Source: Bartonella rattaustraliani AUST/NH4 | Lineage (GTDB): Bacteria > Pseudomonadota > Alphaproteobacteria > Rhizobiales > Rhizobiaceae | Reading direction: 5' to 3' | Assembly: GCF_000312565.1 (NCBI RefSeq) | Contig: NZ_CALW02000042.1 | Location: 24,998 to 88,997, forward strand | DNA length: 64,000 nucleotides | Part shown: positions 21,800-31,722 of the stretch, piece by piece | How positions within the stretch are numbered: position 1 is the first letter of the stretch | Layout of the letters: the number at the start of each line of letters is the position of its first letter | The notes under the pieces: model-generated | The model's input: only the letters and a program-made list of their open reading frames with translations | What the model was told of the DNA's origin: nothing | Databases searched by the model: none | Made by a program: the position numbers and the translations under genes

Positions 21800-22474
21800 A
21801 TGTGCCATGAATTTCATTACCATAAGATAAAAAGGTTTATCTGTGAAGTGATCAATGATCGTTCAGGTGATGTGGTGAATTTTTTTCGGGTGTTGCAACG
21901 GCATTATTACCCTTTCATGGATCTGTTGGAGTTCCAGGTGAGTAGCCGTGAGGCGTTTGAACGGTTACGCACCCAAGATCCAAAGAGCCTGACAGATTTA
22001 GAGCGGGCATTGCGTTTTTTATATCTGCAGCGGTTGAGTTTTGGTGGCAAAGTGGCCAAACAGACGTTTGGAGTAAGTCCACACCGTGGTGCACGGTTTA
22101 ATAGTCTCAAACTTGAAGCCTCCTTAAAGCTTATTTACCGTCGTTTAGCGGGTGTTACCATTGAACATTTAGATTGGTTTGGGTTTATCAAGCGCTATGA
22201 CCGGAAGGACACCTTGTTTTACCTTGATCCGCCTTATTGGGGTGCTGAGGATTACTATGGAAAGGATTTGTTTAAGCGAGAGGATTATCAGAGGATGTCC
22301 GCACTGCTTGCACAATTAAAGGGGAAGTTTCTTCTGTTTCTCAATGATGTGCCCGAGATCCGTAAAAGCTTTAGCCCATTTAAGATAAAAGAGGTCACCA
22401 CTTCTTATACCTGCTCTTCATCAAATAAGCCGACTCCGGCTCAAGAGATTATCATCTCAAATTGCGATTTTTAG
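21800..22474 (+). pseudogene. Dam-type DNA adenine methyltransferase, N-terminally truncated
   Basis: Homology starts at about 21845 (EVINDRSGDVVNFFRVLQRH) and runs to the end: LSFGGKVAKQTFGVSP, the catalytic motif TLFYLDPPYWGAED, and a C-terminal PFKIKEVTTSYTCSS. D12-class methylases need an N-terminal FxGxG AdoMet-binding segment of about 30-40 residues, which is missing here. The first 15 or so codons (MCHEFHYHKIKR) do not belong to the family. The likely substrate is adenine in GATC or a similar site, but the truncated protein is probably inactive. It completes the phage-derived cluster of zone A. Confidence 0.8.
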
Positions 22475-22763
22475 TAAAGGAGAAAAAGCTGCCTTAAAGG
22501 GGCTTTAAATGATCTTTGAAGACCCTTTGAAAACCCCTTTAAAACTCTTTGAAATAGGGGGTAAGCAAAGCTAAAAGGAAGTAATAATAAAACCTTGAAG
22601 AACGCCTTCCACTTTTGCCTCCTTAATTTTTCTAAAAGAAAATTGTATATGCTTCTTTTAAAGGTAAGAAAAAAGCACATGTAATATTTTTTGCAAATTT
22701 AAAAAATATTCCTCAGGGGACAATCGCTGTTTTGAACTTTCGACTATCTTATATTATCGTTCT
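22475..22763. other. Noncoding DNA with CTTTGAAG-like words
   Basis: Between the methylase remnant and livF. The first 80 bp hold several copies of a word close to CTTTGAAGACCCTTTGAAAA (around 22512-22550), also found at 20620-20690, 40618-40640 and 41655-41750. The rest shows no gene. Confidence 0.6.
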
Positions 22764-23474
22764 TTAACCACCAAGATATGCTTCTTTCACACGGGGATCA
22801 GACAGCATGGTCTTGCCTTCACCGTGAAATAAAACACGCCCTACCTCTAAAATATAGGCATAATCAGCAATGGAAAGTGCTGCAAATGCATTTTGTTCAA
22901 TGAGGAGAACAGTTTTTCCCATATCATTAATTTTTCGAATAATCGAAAAAATTTCCCGAACAAGAAGTGGTGCTAAGCCTAACGAGGGTTCATCTAGTAT
23001 GATCATAGATGGGTTGCTCATAAGTGCACGCCCAACAGCAAGCATTTGTTGTTCACCACCTGACATCGTTCCTCCCAATTGTTTTGCTCTTTCACGCAGA
23101 CGTGGAAAAAGTTCAAATATCCATTCGATATCGCGAGAAATTTCGGATTTATCATGACGGATATAAGCCCCTAGATGCAGATTCTCTAAAACAGTGAAAT
23201 GAGGCATAATGCGTCGTCCTTCAGGACTAAGAGCAATACCTAAACGCAAAATCTCCTCTGGTGTTTTTTTTATAATTGATTTGCCTTTATAGGTAATTTC
23301 TCCGTGAATAGACTGATTCAATCCTGTAATAGAGCGTACAATGCTGCTTTTTCCAGCTCCATTTGCACCGATTAAAGTGATTATACTTCCCTTTTTTATA
23401 GACATAGAAAGGTCTTGGATAGCTTTAATGGCGCCATAGTGAACGTGAAGATTTTTGATTTTAAGAATATCCAT
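22764..23474 (-). CDS. livF: Branched-chain amino acid ABC transporter ATP-binding protein LivF
   Basis: A protein of 236 residues, normal for LivF. The ATG at 23474 (MDILKIKNLHVHYG) is chosen over a longer ORF because it starts at the family's first strand. Walker A is GANGAGKSS, the signature is MSGGEQQMLAVGRAL, and Walker B is IILDEPSLGLAP. The LivF-specific SPEGRRIMPHFTVLENL is present. It couples ATP hydrolysis to uptake of Leu/Ile/Val-type amino acids. Its start overlaps the end of livG by 14 bp. It is the last gene of the operon. Confidence 0.94.
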   Translation of the reverse strand: MDILKIKNLHVHYGAIKAIQDLSMSIKKGSIITLIGANGAGKSSIVRSITGLNQSIHGEITYKGKSIIKKTPEEILRLGIALSPEGRRIMPHFTVLENLHLGAYIRHDKSEISRDIEWIFELFPRLRERAKQLGGTMSGGEQQMLAVGRALMSNPSMIILDEPSLGLAPLLVREIFSIIRKINDMGKTVLLIEQNAFAALSIADYAYILEVGRVLFHGEGKTMLSDPRVKEAYLGG

Positions 23475-24243
23475 AAACATCTCCGCCAAGATAAGCTTCA
23501 ATAACCTTAGGGTTATTACGAATTTCATCTGGTGTGCCATTGGCAATAGGACAGCCGTGTTCCATTACCCAAATATATTGGCAAAGTCCCATAACAACTT
23601 TCATATCGTGTTCGATAAGCAAAATCGTTAGATCAAAATCTTTTTGTACTTTCGCGATAAATCTTCGAAGATCCTCGCTTTCTTGTGGATTCATGCCAGC
23701 AACAGGCTCATCAAGAAGAAGTAATTTTGGTTTTGTTGCTAGCGCACGCGCAATTTCTAAACGTCTTTGCACACCATAAGGCAGTGTCATTGCTGATTGA
23801 TGCGCAAGATGATCAAGTTGTAATTGCTCGAGAAGTTTCATCGCATTTTTATGAATTTCTCTTTTTTCTTTTATTGCCTTTGGAAAAAACAAAGCGGAAG
23901 AAAACCATGGGTATTTTTGTCGAACATGGGCTCCTACCATGACATTTTGTAAGACTGTTAACCCTGAAAAAAGACGAATATTTTGAAATGTTCGTGCAAT
24001 ATGGTGTCTACAAATAATATGAGGAGGTGCTCCAGAAACCTTTTTCTCATTAAAAAGAATCGTTCCACTTGTAGGTGCATAAAACCCAGAAATCATATTA
24101 AAAATAGTTGTTTTTCCAGCGCCATTAGGACCAATTAATCCAGTAATTGTACCTCTTTTGATCGCCATATTCACGTTATTGACAGCAACCAATCCGCCAA
24201 AGTGCATTACAATATCATTGAGTGAAAGAATGGTATCGTTCAT
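23461..24243 (-). CDS. livG: Branched-chain amino acid ABC transporter ATP-binding protein LivG
   Basis: A protein of 260 residues. Walker A is GPNGAGKTT, LivG-type RTFQNIRLFSGLTVLQNVMV lies in the middle, the signature region is LPYGVQRRLEIARAL, and Walker B is LLLLDEPVAGMNP with the LivG C-terminal NPKVIEAYLGGD. It pairs with LivF as the ATPase heterodimer. The ATG overlaps the livM stop by 4 bp (ATGA), indicating translational coupling. Confidence 0.94.
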   Translation of the reverse strand: MNDTILSLNDIVMHFGGLVAVNNVNMAIKRGTITGLIGPNGAGKTTIFNMISGFYAPTSGTILFNEKKVSGAPPHIICRHHIARTFQNIRLFSGLTVLQNVMVGAHVRQKYPWFSSALFFPKAIKEKREIHKNAMKLLEQLQLDHLAHQSAMTLPYGVQRRLEIARALATKPKLLLLDEPVAGMNPQESEDLRRFIAKVQKDFDLTILLIEHDMKVVMGLCQYIWVMEHGCPIANGTPDEIRNNPKVIEAYLGGDVYGYS

Positions 24244-25298
24244 AGCTTTCCCTCAGTATTAGAGAGCCTCTTGCGTATTAAAAAGTTATAAATCCCGTTC
24301 CATGAGAATTCACGTTGTCCTAACAAACCTTTTCTCCAAAATAAGATAATAACAAGCAACAAAAGAGAAAAAATAACCATACGGAGCCCTGGTGTCTCTG
24401 GAATATGTATAAAACCTAAATCAAATGGACTTTCAATAATGCGCAACCATTCAAGCATTACTGTAACAATAATGCTTCCAATAATGCTTCCAGTTATTGA
24501 ACCAAGACCACCAGCAACAACAATCATCAAAATGTTAAAAGTAAGAAGAAAGTTGAACATTTTGGGGTCAATCGTTGAAATAAGAGCAGCCATTAATGCC
24601 CCTCCGATACCTGCAAAAAATGCGCCAACGGTAAAGGAAAAACTCCGGTAGAAAAAAGCGTTAACGCCCATGGTTTTTGCGGCGATTTCATCGGCACGAA
24701 TAGCACGTAGCACATTGCCAGTATTGCTTCGCAATAAAAGAAGAATGAAGACCACCGTAAATGCTAACCAACCATAATTCCACCATAACGTCGCATTTTG
24801 AGGTATCCCTTTGATTCCTAGAGAACCATTTGTGAGAGATGTTGCGTTTGTAATAACAATACGAATAATTTCTGCAAATCCCAATGTTGCAATTCCAAGA
24901 TAATCACCACCAAGACGTAAAATGGGGAGAGCAATCAATAAACCTACTACTGCAGCACATAAACCACTCACAACCACAGCCACGAAAAAAGGCAACTGTA
25001 GGTGATTTAATGGCTCAACCATTGGTTCAAGAATCCACATCATTTCCTTTTGTTCAGGAGACAAAAGTAAAATGGCACATACATAAGCACCAATGGCCAT
25101 AAAACCAGCATGTCCAAGAGAAAACATACCCGTAAAACCGTAAATCAAATTAAGTGAAACGGCTAATATTGCATTGATAGCAATGAGATTAATAACGCGA
25201 AGTGTATAGTCATTAAAATGGCTGTCAGCGTAAAATAAAAAACCGATAAGGATTAAAATACTGATATACGATAGAAAAGTCGTAACTGATTTTGCCAT
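24240..25298 (-). CDS. livM: Branched-chain amino acid ABC transporter permease LivM
   Basis: A protein of 352 residues with about nine membrane helices. The LivM family segment is LIYGFTGMFSLGHAGFMAIG near residues 51-70, followed by LPILRLGGDYLGIATLGFAE and the EAA-like RAIRADEIAAKTMGVN near residue 200. With LivH it forms the membrane channel. It starts in the TAATG junction with livH (1-bp overlap). Confidence 0.93.
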   Translation of the reverse strand: MAKSVTTFLSYISILILIGFLFYADSHFNDYTLRVINLIAINAILAVSLNLIYGFTGMFSLGHAGFMAIGAYVCAILLLSPEQKEMMWILEPMVEPLNHLQLPFFVAVVVSGLCAAVVGLLIALPILRLGGDYLGIATLGFAEIIRIVITNATSLTNGSLGIKGIPQNATLWWNYGWLAFTVVFILLLLRSNTGNVLRAIRADEIAAKTMGVNAFFYRSFSFTVGAFFAGIGGALMAALISTIDPKMFNFLLTFNILMIVVAGGLGSITGSIIGSIIVTVMLEWLRIIESPFDLGFIHIPETPGLRMVIFSLLLLVIILFWRKGLLGQREFSWNGIYNFLIRKRLSNTEGKL

Positions 25299-26374
25299 TA
25301 GATTTTCTCCTGACTCTTTTTACCCATTAATCCGGTGGGCATTACCAATAAAATCAGAATCAATAAAACAAAAGCGAAAGCATCTCTGTATCCAGAGAGA
25401 GCAGGAAAAAATGCGATAATCATAATTTCAATAAACCCTAGTAACAATCCTCCCAACATTGCCCCTGGAATGGAGCCAATTCCCCCAATAACAGCAGCAA
25501 TAAATGCCTTGAGTCCAGGAAGGATTCCCATATAAGGTTGGATTTGAGGATAGCGTAATGACCACATAATGCCGGCGATAGCAGCAAGTGCAGAACCTAT
25601 CCCAAATGTAAATGCAATCACTTTATTAACAGAAACCCCCATCAAGCGTGTCGTTTCAATATCATGGGAAATGGCGCGCATTGCAAGGCCCGGTCTTGTT
25701 TTGTGAATTATCCATAGCAATAAAATAATAAGAATAAAGGCAACAATGGGAACAATGAGAGACATAGGAGCAATTCTAATGATTCCATCTGCTTCTGGTC
25801 CTAAATGCCACAAAAATGGTACCACAAGAAAATCTGGTTGTTTTACACCCTTTGGAACACCACTAAAGACGACAGTAGCTAGGTTTTCAATGAAAAAAGA
25901 AACCCCTATTGCTCCGATAAGCGCTGAAATACGAGGAGCATGGCGTAAAGGTTTATAAGCAAACTGATCAATCGTAACGCCCACTGCACTTGTGATAAAA
26001 ATTGAAAAGCAAAGGGCTAATATCCAAGGTGGCGTAAAGTCTTGTGGAGAAATTTTCAAATAATAAATGAGCGCTAAAATAAGAATTAAAAAAACAGCCA
26101 TCAAAAAAGTTGGAGGACGTTTTTTAAACCCTACAAATACCGAATAATAAATAAGAAATGCTAATAATAGAAGAAGAATTGCAGCCCAAGCAGGCATAAA
26201 GCTAATGGTGGAAAAGAAAACAAAATATGCCCCTAGCATAAAGATGTCACCATGAGCAAAATTAATAAGTCTCAATATACCATAGACCATGGTGTAACCA
26301 ATGGCGATAAGCCCATAAAGAGATCCCAATGCCAGTGCATTAAAAAAATACTGGATGAACATTTCAGTGCTCAT
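25298..26374 (-). CDS. livH: Branched-chain amino acid ABC transporter permease LivH
   Basis: A permease of 358 residues, about 50 longer than typical LivH. It opens with ALGSLYGLIAIGYTMVYGIL and RLINFAHGDIFMLGAY, and has the EAA-like RAISHDIETTRLMGV segment near residue 230 and a final GLMGKKSQEKI. The extra length lies at about residues 58-125, as hydrophobic segments (AAILLLLLAFLIYYSVF, TFLMAVFLILILALIYYL) not found in most family members. It is the first permease gene; the binding-protein gene lies 143 bp upstream on the same strand. Confidence 0.93.
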   Translation of the reverse strand: MSTEMFIQYFFNALALGSLYGLIAIGYTMVYGILRLINFAHGDIFMLGAYFVFFSTISFMPAWAAILLLLLAFLIYYSVFVGFKKRPPTFLMAVFLILILALIYYLKISPQDFTPPWILALCFSIFITSAVGVTIDQFAYKPLRHAPRISALIGAIGVSFFIENLATVVFSGVPKGVKQPDFLVVPFLWHLGPEADGIIRIAPMSLIVPIVAFILIILLLWIIHKTRPGLAMRAISHDIETTRLMGVSVNKVIAFTFGIGSALAAIAGIMWSLRYPQIQPYMGILPGLKAFIAAVIGGIGSIPGAMLGGLLLGFIEIMIIAFFPALSGYRDAFAFVLLILILLVMPTGLMGKKSQEKI

Positions 26375-26517
26375 CTCTCATCCTTCCACATTACGTTAAT
26401 TTGGATATGCTAACTTACAAAGAATAGAATAAAAGATCCTCAGATTTTAGTTGAGAAAAAAGTCCTCAACCAATTTTTGTATTTTTTTATAATTTGATTA
26501 GAAAAATCTTTAATTTC

Positions 26518-27660
26518 CTAAAAAGCAGGTTTGACTTCATCTAAATAGACACGTTTCCCCCCCTTTATTTCAATAATACCAATAGGAATTTTAGGATTAT
26601 GATTTTTATCCATAGTCATATCACCAATGGGTGTCTGAAAATCTTTTAATTGGCTCAGAGCAAGAGTGATTTTTTCACGATCGGCACTGCCGGCTTTTTT
26701 AATAGCTTCTATAAACATCATATAACTCGTGTATCCAAGAACAGAATTAATATTCGGCTCCTTGTCAGGATATGCAGCTCTCCATTCATTTGTGAACTCT
26801 CGTGCAGATGCTGACATATTTGGCATGTTTTCACTGTAGGGAAGCGTTGTATGTAAGAAACCTTCTGCAGCTTTCCCAGCAATTGTAACCGTTTCTGGAT
26901 TATCCATAGCATCTCCACCCATAATTCGAAACTTTGCACCTAGCTCACGGGCCTGTTTCACGATAATGGCACCTTCAGAAAAGTAGGACGGAATAAACAA
27001 AAGATCAGGTTTTTTGGCTATAATCTGTGTGAGAACAGCTGAAAAATCCTGATCTCCTGAATTATAATTTAAATTTGCAATAACTTCACCACCTAATTTT
27101 TTGAAATCACGCAGAAAATAACTTGAAAGACCAATTGCGTAATCACTTGATATATCTTTGAGAATAGCGACTTTTTTGACACCTAAAGTTTGGCTAACAT
27201 AAGTTGCAATTCCTATGGCTTGATAGGAATCAATGAAGCACGCGCGGAAATAGTATTTTTTGTTCTGTGTAACAAGTGGACTTGTTGAGGAAGTCGCAAT
27301 GCTTGGAGTTTTCGCTTTTTCCGCTATTTCTCCACCAGCCAATGAAAGTGAAGAACCATAACTCCCGATAATTCCACTGACCTTTTCACTTGCAGTTAAA
27401 CGCATAACAGCATTGGCAGCTTCTACTTTATCTGATTTATTATCGATAACAATAAGCTCCACTTTACGTCCCAATACTTCAGAGGCTTTTTTGTGTGCCA
27501 ATTCTATACCTTTAATCTCAAGTTCTCCTCCAAATGCATTTTGACCACTCAATGGAAGGTAAACGCCAATTTTGATAGGTTCATTTGCATGGATATTTGC
27601 TGCATTTGCTACAAATGTTATGGCAGCTGCGACTGTAGTGAGGATTTTCTTCAATTGCAT
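26518..27660 (-). CDS. livK: Branched-chain amino acid ABC transporter substrate-binding protein (LivK-like)
   Basis: A protein of 380 residues with a signal peptide (MQLKKILTTVAAAITFVANA, cleavage near residue 25). The mature protein opens IKIGVYLPLSGQNAFGGELE, and the Venus-flytrap lobes follow the periplasmic-binding-protein type 1 pattern (GIIGSYGSSLSLAGGEIAEK, VLGYTSYMMFIEAIKKAG). AAGGA lies about 10 nt upstream of the ATG. It captures the amino acid in the periplasm for LivHMGF. The spectrum (branched-chain, or broader amides and amino acids) cannot be settled here. Confidence 0.92.
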   Translation of the reverse strand: MQLKKILTTVAAAITFVANAANIHANEPIKIGVYLPLSGQNAFGGELEIKGIELAHKKASEVLGRKVELIVIDNKSDKVEAANAVMRLTASEKVSGIIGSYGSSLSLAGGEIAEKAKTPSIATSSTSPLVTQNKKYYFRACFIDSYQAIGIATYVSQTLGVKKVAILKDISSDYAIGLSSYFLRDFKKLGGEVIANLNYNSGDQDFSAVLTQIIAKKPDLLFIPSYFSEGAIIVKQARELGAKFRIMGGDAMDNPETVTIAGKAAEGFLHTTLPYSENMPNMSASAREFTNEWRAAYPDKEPNINSVLGYTSYMMFIEAIKKAGSADREKITLALSQLKDFQTPIGDMTMDKNHNPKIPIGIIEIKGGKRVYLDEVKPAF

Positions 27661-27961
27661 TGCGCATTTTCCTTAGTTTTGGTTGTAATTTCCGCACTTT
27701 ATCCTGAACTTCTTTAGCATGCAAGTTACACATTGAAATGAAAATATCATTGTGTAAAAAATATTGTGCATTGTTTTCTGTAAGATATCTGAAGAAGACA
27801 ATCAAACATTTTTATAAATATCCACGTTGATATCAACATAGGGTGGACGACAATATGGGGAAATCTTATCTTGGGTCTTGCGTGTTGATACAAGAGCAAT
27901 GTTTACTTAAGCATAGAGAATCAATATCGTACAATTTAGAGCTACAGGGTCACATTTTATT
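27661..27961. other. Divergent intergenic region, livK and cold-shock gene
   Basis: About 300 bp carrying promoters for both directions. I could not assign -35/-10 pairs with confidence. Short ORFs here are shadows. Confidence 0.5.
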
Positions 27962-28537
27962 ATGACGAGTAAGGATGCATTAAAAGATTATTCCCCATCT
28001 GAGGACAGTATAGGTTCTTGTGGTGAAATCATTGAAATCAGTGGTGTCATTAAGTGGTTTGATAGTAGTAAGGGGTATGGATTTATTGTGCCTGATTTGC
28101 CTAATTTCCCTGATATATTGTTGCACGTTACAGTAATGCGGAGAGATGGGTTTCAAACAGCTTTGGAGGGCGCTAAAGTTGTCTGTGCTGTGGAGAAAAC
28201 TGAACGAGGATTAAAGTGTGTTCAGGTGAAGTCCATAGACTGTTCTTCAGCGATTCACCCTTCAGAAATTCCACCCCGTACTCATGTTGTTGTGACACCA
28301 GAAAGTGGTTTAGAGCGCGCAATTGTTAAATGGTTCAATCGTGATAAGGGATTTGGCTTTCTTAGCCGCGGGCAGGGTACGGAAGACATTTTTGTTCATA
28401 TGGAAACGTTGCGTCGTTTTGGTTTAGCAGAGATTCGTTCTGGACAGGTTGTCCTTGTCCGGTTTGGTAAAGGAGAAAAAGGCTTGATGACAGCAGAGAT
28501 TTATCCTGATATTGGAGTTTCGTTTTCTACGCATTAA
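27962..28537 (+). CDS. Protein with two cold-shock domains
   Basis: A protein of 191 residues with two CSD folds. The first covers about residues 28-95, with RNP motifs [19 protein letters not shown] and DILLHVTVM. The second covers about residues 118-182, with [19 protein letters not shown] and [12 protein letters not shown] linker of about 25 residues joins them. Rhizobial double-CSD proteins of this length are probable RNA chaperones; which RNAs they bind is not known. The N-terminal 27 residues are acidic and low in structure. It is a single gene. Confidence 0.92.
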   Translation: MTSKDALKDYSPSEDSIGSCGEIIEISGVIKWFDSSKGYGFIVPDLPNFPDILLHVTVMRRDGFQTALEGAKVVCAVEKTERGLKCVQVKSIDCSSAIHPSEIPPRTHVVVTPESGLERAIVKWFNRDKGFGFLSRGQGTEDIFVHMETLRRFGLAEIRSGQVVLVRFGKGEKGLMTAEIYPDIGVSFSTH

Positions 28538-28681
28538 GTTGTTCTTTTAAGATTATATGATCTTGTATTTTAATGAAGTGTTGTTATGCAAATACTTAAA
28601 TGGAAATAGCTATAAGCCAATGTGTCTGAGAAAGGATATCTCTGTGAGTTGCCTTCAATTTCCACGTTCATATTGAAGGAG

Positions 28682-29242
28682 ATGAGAAGATTGTCGTTTT
28701 TACTTTCTATTTTATACAACCTTCAAAGGGCTATTTGTTGTGAGGATAAAAGTCTTAAAGTCTTTTATTTAAAAGAAGGTTCATTAGTTGTATCAATGCT
28801 CTTTTTTATGTTAGAAGAGTAGTTAGAGTTAAGAGGGACCTGTAGAGGTCCCTATCTATCCTGGTCCTTTAGAGATAGAGACAAAAGAGGGTACGGTTTT
28901 TTTAAATGTAGAGATTGCTTTTATAGCATTCTAGGCGAGAACAGGTTTGATGTATCGTACGGACTTTCCCCAAAATTATGTAATGCTCTTTAGGAATCAA
29001 TTATAAAGATAAAAAAGTTTTTTATGTGGATGGAAAATACGCCTTTACCTTTAGATATGATTTTTTAAACCAATGAAGGAATAATTGTATCAATTGTTGA
29101 AAACACATTTTCATTTTCAACGGATGTTATTTCATCGCAAGTTCCTGCAGCTTTTGCAATTGAGATTAATGTCGGTGAAGTTTCTGAAAAGAGAATAGCG
29201 AAGGGCCAGCACGTTATTCATCCTGCTATTTGTGGAGAATAT
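28682..29242 (+). pseudogene. DUF192 family secreted protein, inactivated
   Basis: Pieces of a DUF192 protein lie in order in shifting frames. First come a signal peptide (MRRLSFLLSILYNLQRAICC) and KSLKVFYLKEGSLVV. After a shift comes ETKEGTVFLNVEIAF, a TAG, and ARTGLMYRTDFPQNYVMLF. After more stops and a shift comes MWMENTPLPLDMIF, then a TAA, and TNEGIIVSIVENT to VIHPAICGE. MWMENT..PLDMIF and GLMYRTDFP are the family hallmarks. At least three stop codons and two frameshifts are present. It lies directly upstream of the alpha/beta hydrolase gene. Confidence 0.85.
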
Positions 29243-29257
29243 GAAAGGGTGACAAAA

Positions 29258-30031
29258 ATGACAGCAGAAGAAATTCGTTTTTTTGAATATGATGGTTTAC
29301 GTTTTGCTTACCGAGAAGAAGGGCAGGGCGCAGCTGTTTTATTGATTCATGGCTTTGGTTCTTCTGCTCGTGTCAATTGGTATGCAACGGGTTGGTTTGG
29401 AATTCTCACACAAGCGGGTTATCGTGTTATCGCTTTTGATAATCGCGGACATGGGGATTCTATTAAAAGTTATGATCCTGCTTTTTATACACCTCAAGCT
29501 ATGGCTAGCGATGCTATGAAGTTATTGGAACATTTAGGGGTATCCAGAGCGCATGTGATGGGATACTCTATGGGAGCACGGATTAGTGCATTTATGGCTC
29601 TTTCATATCCAACATACGTACACAGCGTTATTTTTGGTGGATTGGGTATTGGTATGGTCACAGGTGCAGGAAATTGGAAACCTGTTGCGGAAGCCCTTTT
29701 GGCAGAAGATATTTCTACCATTACCAATCCGCGTGGTTTGATGTTTCGTAAATTTGCAGATCAAACTAAAAGTGATAAACGTGCTCTTGCAGCTTGTGTT
29801 GTTACATCAAAACAAGAGTTAACAGCATCTGAGGTTTATAAAATTAAGCAACCAGCACTTGTTGCTGTTGGCTCATTAGATGAAATTGGTGGCGAAGCAG
29901 AACCGTTAGCAGCTTTGTTGCCTTACGGTGAAGCATTATCCATTCCTGGTCGAGATCATATGCTAGCTGTGGGAGATAAAGTCTACAAAAAAGGCGTTAT
30001 CGATTTCCTTTCTCGTTATCCACTTATGTGA
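29258..30031 (+). CDS. Alpha/beta-fold hydrolase
   Basis: A protein of 257 residues from the ATG at 29258, which has AAAGGG 8 nt upstream; a GTG three codons earlier is the longer alternative. The fold shows the oxyanion HGFGSSA segment (about residue 30), FDNRGHGDS, the nucleophile elbow GYSMGARIS near residue 97, and a catalytic His in GRDHMLAVGD near residue 236. The substrate is unknown; likely an ester or lactone. No lid domain is present. It follows the DUF192 pseudogene. Confidence 0.9.
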   Translation: MTAEEIRFFEYDGLRFAYREEGQGAAVLLIHGFGSSARVNWYATGWFGILTQAGYRVIAFDNRGHGDSIKSYDPAFYTPQAMASDAMKLLEHLGVSRAHVMGYSMGARISAFMALSYPTYVHSVIFGGLGIGMVTGAGNWKPVAEALLAEDISTITNPRGLMFRKFADQTKSDKRALAACVVTSKQELTASEVYKIKQPALVAVGSLDEIGGEAEPLAALLPYGEALSIPGRDHMLAVGDKVYKKGVIDFLSRYPLM

Positions 30032-30654
30032 AAATGATGTTTAAATTTACAATATCTCATATTTTTATTTTGGATAAGGTACAAAATTTATTTAGAGGTT
30101 TAGCTGCGGAAATACAAGTTTTATAAAAAAAGAGGAGAAATAACGATATAGTCTCATTCGTTTTGTGTAAGCGTGTAATTCTTTTTCATAGGTTAAATGT
30201 GTAGATTTTAAAAATCATTAAAAATGAATTACTTTTCAATCATGCACTAGGAAACTACGATAAATCAAGCAGATCTCAAACGCAGAAATGCTTTTAATTT
30301 ATAAAAATTTTATTCTTGGATAGAAGATAAAAATATAAGCAGTTGATCAATATTTCGTCAGAATATGTTCGTAAAAGAAATCGCTAAAATGGGGGATAAG
30401 ATAAAATTCATTAAAAACTTACAATTTTCTACCCATTTTTTTTACTTTTAAATCTATCCGAGTATATTTACGAATGATGAATTCTTTTAACTACTTTGTA
30501 AAAATCATTTAGTAAATGTATGGAAATAGTGTTATTTGAATTATAGGTAATATTGAGAGAAGGTTAAGGGTAAGTTTCTTTTTACAGAGTCGTAAGGCTA
30601 GCTTATTTACCAAACAAAAATTAATTGAATAGTCTCAAAAAACAGGAGAGCATA
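30032..30654. other. Gene-free stretch before the DUF3126 gene
   Basis: About 620 bp of very AT-rich DNA, without convincing ORFs, hairpins or RNA genes that I could see by eye. Confidence 0.5.
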
Positions 30655-30867
30655 GTGAATGCTGATGAAATAAAAAAACTTGATCGTTATTTAAAAAAAA
30701 TATTCCAAAATTCAGCATTGCAAGTAAAAGCACGGCCTAAAAAAGATGATTCTTGTGAGGTTTATATGGGCGATGAGTTTTTAGGTATTATCTATCGAGA
30801 TGAAGATGAGGGTGAGCTCTCATATAATTTCTCAATGGCCATCTTAGATCTTGATTTAGAAACTTGA
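30655..30867 (+). CDS. DUF3126 family protein
   Basis: A protein of 70 residues from the GTG at 30655, which is preceded by AGGAG at a spacing of 7-8 nt; an upstream in-frame TTG has no such site. It matches DUF3126: NADEIKKLDRYLKKIF, ARPKKDDSCEVYMGDEFLG, IIYRDEDEGELSYNFSMAIL, and an acidic end. This short family is conserved in Rhizobiales and has no known function. It is a single gene, convergent with radC. Confidence 0.88.
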   Translation: MNADEIKKLDRYLKKIFQNSALQVKARPKKDDSCEVYMGDEFLGIIYRDEDEGELSYNFSMAILDLDLET

Positions 30868-30910
30868 TTCTATTGTGAAGCTTTAAGCGAATTTTTCTCA
30901 TTTCATAAGA

Positions 30911-31705
30911 TTATATGAGTTTTAATGCTTTAAAACTTGTATGTTCATTTCGTGCAATAATAAGATGGTCGTGAAGAATAATGCCCAATGCATTTGCGGC
31001 ATCTTTTAATCTGTATGTCATGGTTATATCCGCTTTGGAGGGTGTCGAATCGCCTGAAGGGTGATTGTGCACTAAGATAAGCCCTGATGCAGATAATTCT
31101 AAAGCACGAGAGATGACTTCACGTGGATAAACAGGCGTATGATCAATGGTGCCAGTTTGTTGCACTTCATCGGCAAGCAAACCATTTTTCTTATCAAGAA
31201 ATAAGATACGAAATTGTTCGCGTGTTTCGTGAGCCATGACAGCTTTACAATAAGCTAAGACTTTATCCCATGATGAAAAAATATCACGTTTAAACAACTC
31301 TGCACGGGCAACGCGTCCAACAACATCTGAAATAATTTTTAAATCTATAGCAGTTGCCGGACCACAGCCTTGAATTTCTTGAAGTCGATGAATATCAGCA
31401 CCCAAGACATCTGCTAATGAACCAAATCGCGCTATTAAATTCTTGGCTATTGGTTTTGTATTTGCTCGGGGAATTGTGCGAAAAAGCAAGAGCTCCAGGT
31501 ATTCATAATCTTCAATTGCATTTCCTTTTGATTTTAAATAGCGTTGACGAAGGCGCTCACGATGTCCTTGATAATGTTTATGTGTTTGTAATTTTTTTTG
31601 AAGTTTTGTCTGTTGTACTTTTGCTATTGGGTCAAGAAGGGGACTTGATGTTAATAAAAAATAATCACTTTGAATGTCTTCCTTTTTATTTATTTTTTTT
31701 ACCAT
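30911..31705 (-). CDS. radC: RadC/JAB-domain DNA repair-family protein
   Basis: A protein of 264 residues from the ATG at 31705; an upstream ATG at 31732 overlaps the map stop. A helix-hairpin-helix-like part ([16 protein letters not shown]) precedes the JAB/MPN+ zinc motif, with the catalytic histidines and aspartate in LVHNHPSGD near residue 220 and a following [15 protein letters not shown]. RadC proteins are linked to DNA repair, but their enzymatic role is unsettled. It is the last gene of the sfsA-map-radC unit. Confidence 0.9.
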   Translation of the reverse strand: MVKKINKKEDIQSDYFLLTSSPLLDPIAKVQQTKLQKKLQTHKHYQGHRERLRQRYLKSKGNAIEDYEYLELLLFRTIPRANTKPIAKNLIARFGSLADVLGADIHRLQEIQGCGPATAIDLKIISDVVGRVARAELFKRDIFSSWDKVLAYCKAVMAHETREQFRILFLDKKNGLLADEVQQTGTIDHTPVYPREVISRALELSASGLILVHNHPSGDSTPSKADITMTYRLKDAANALGIILHDHLIIARNEHTSFKALKLI

Positions 31706-31722
31706 AACATTTCTACGTTTAT

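Noticed and set aside
26450-26470. Possible terminator between livK and livH
   Set aside because: The stem is only 6 bp and the T-run lies on the wrong side for the minus-strand operon.
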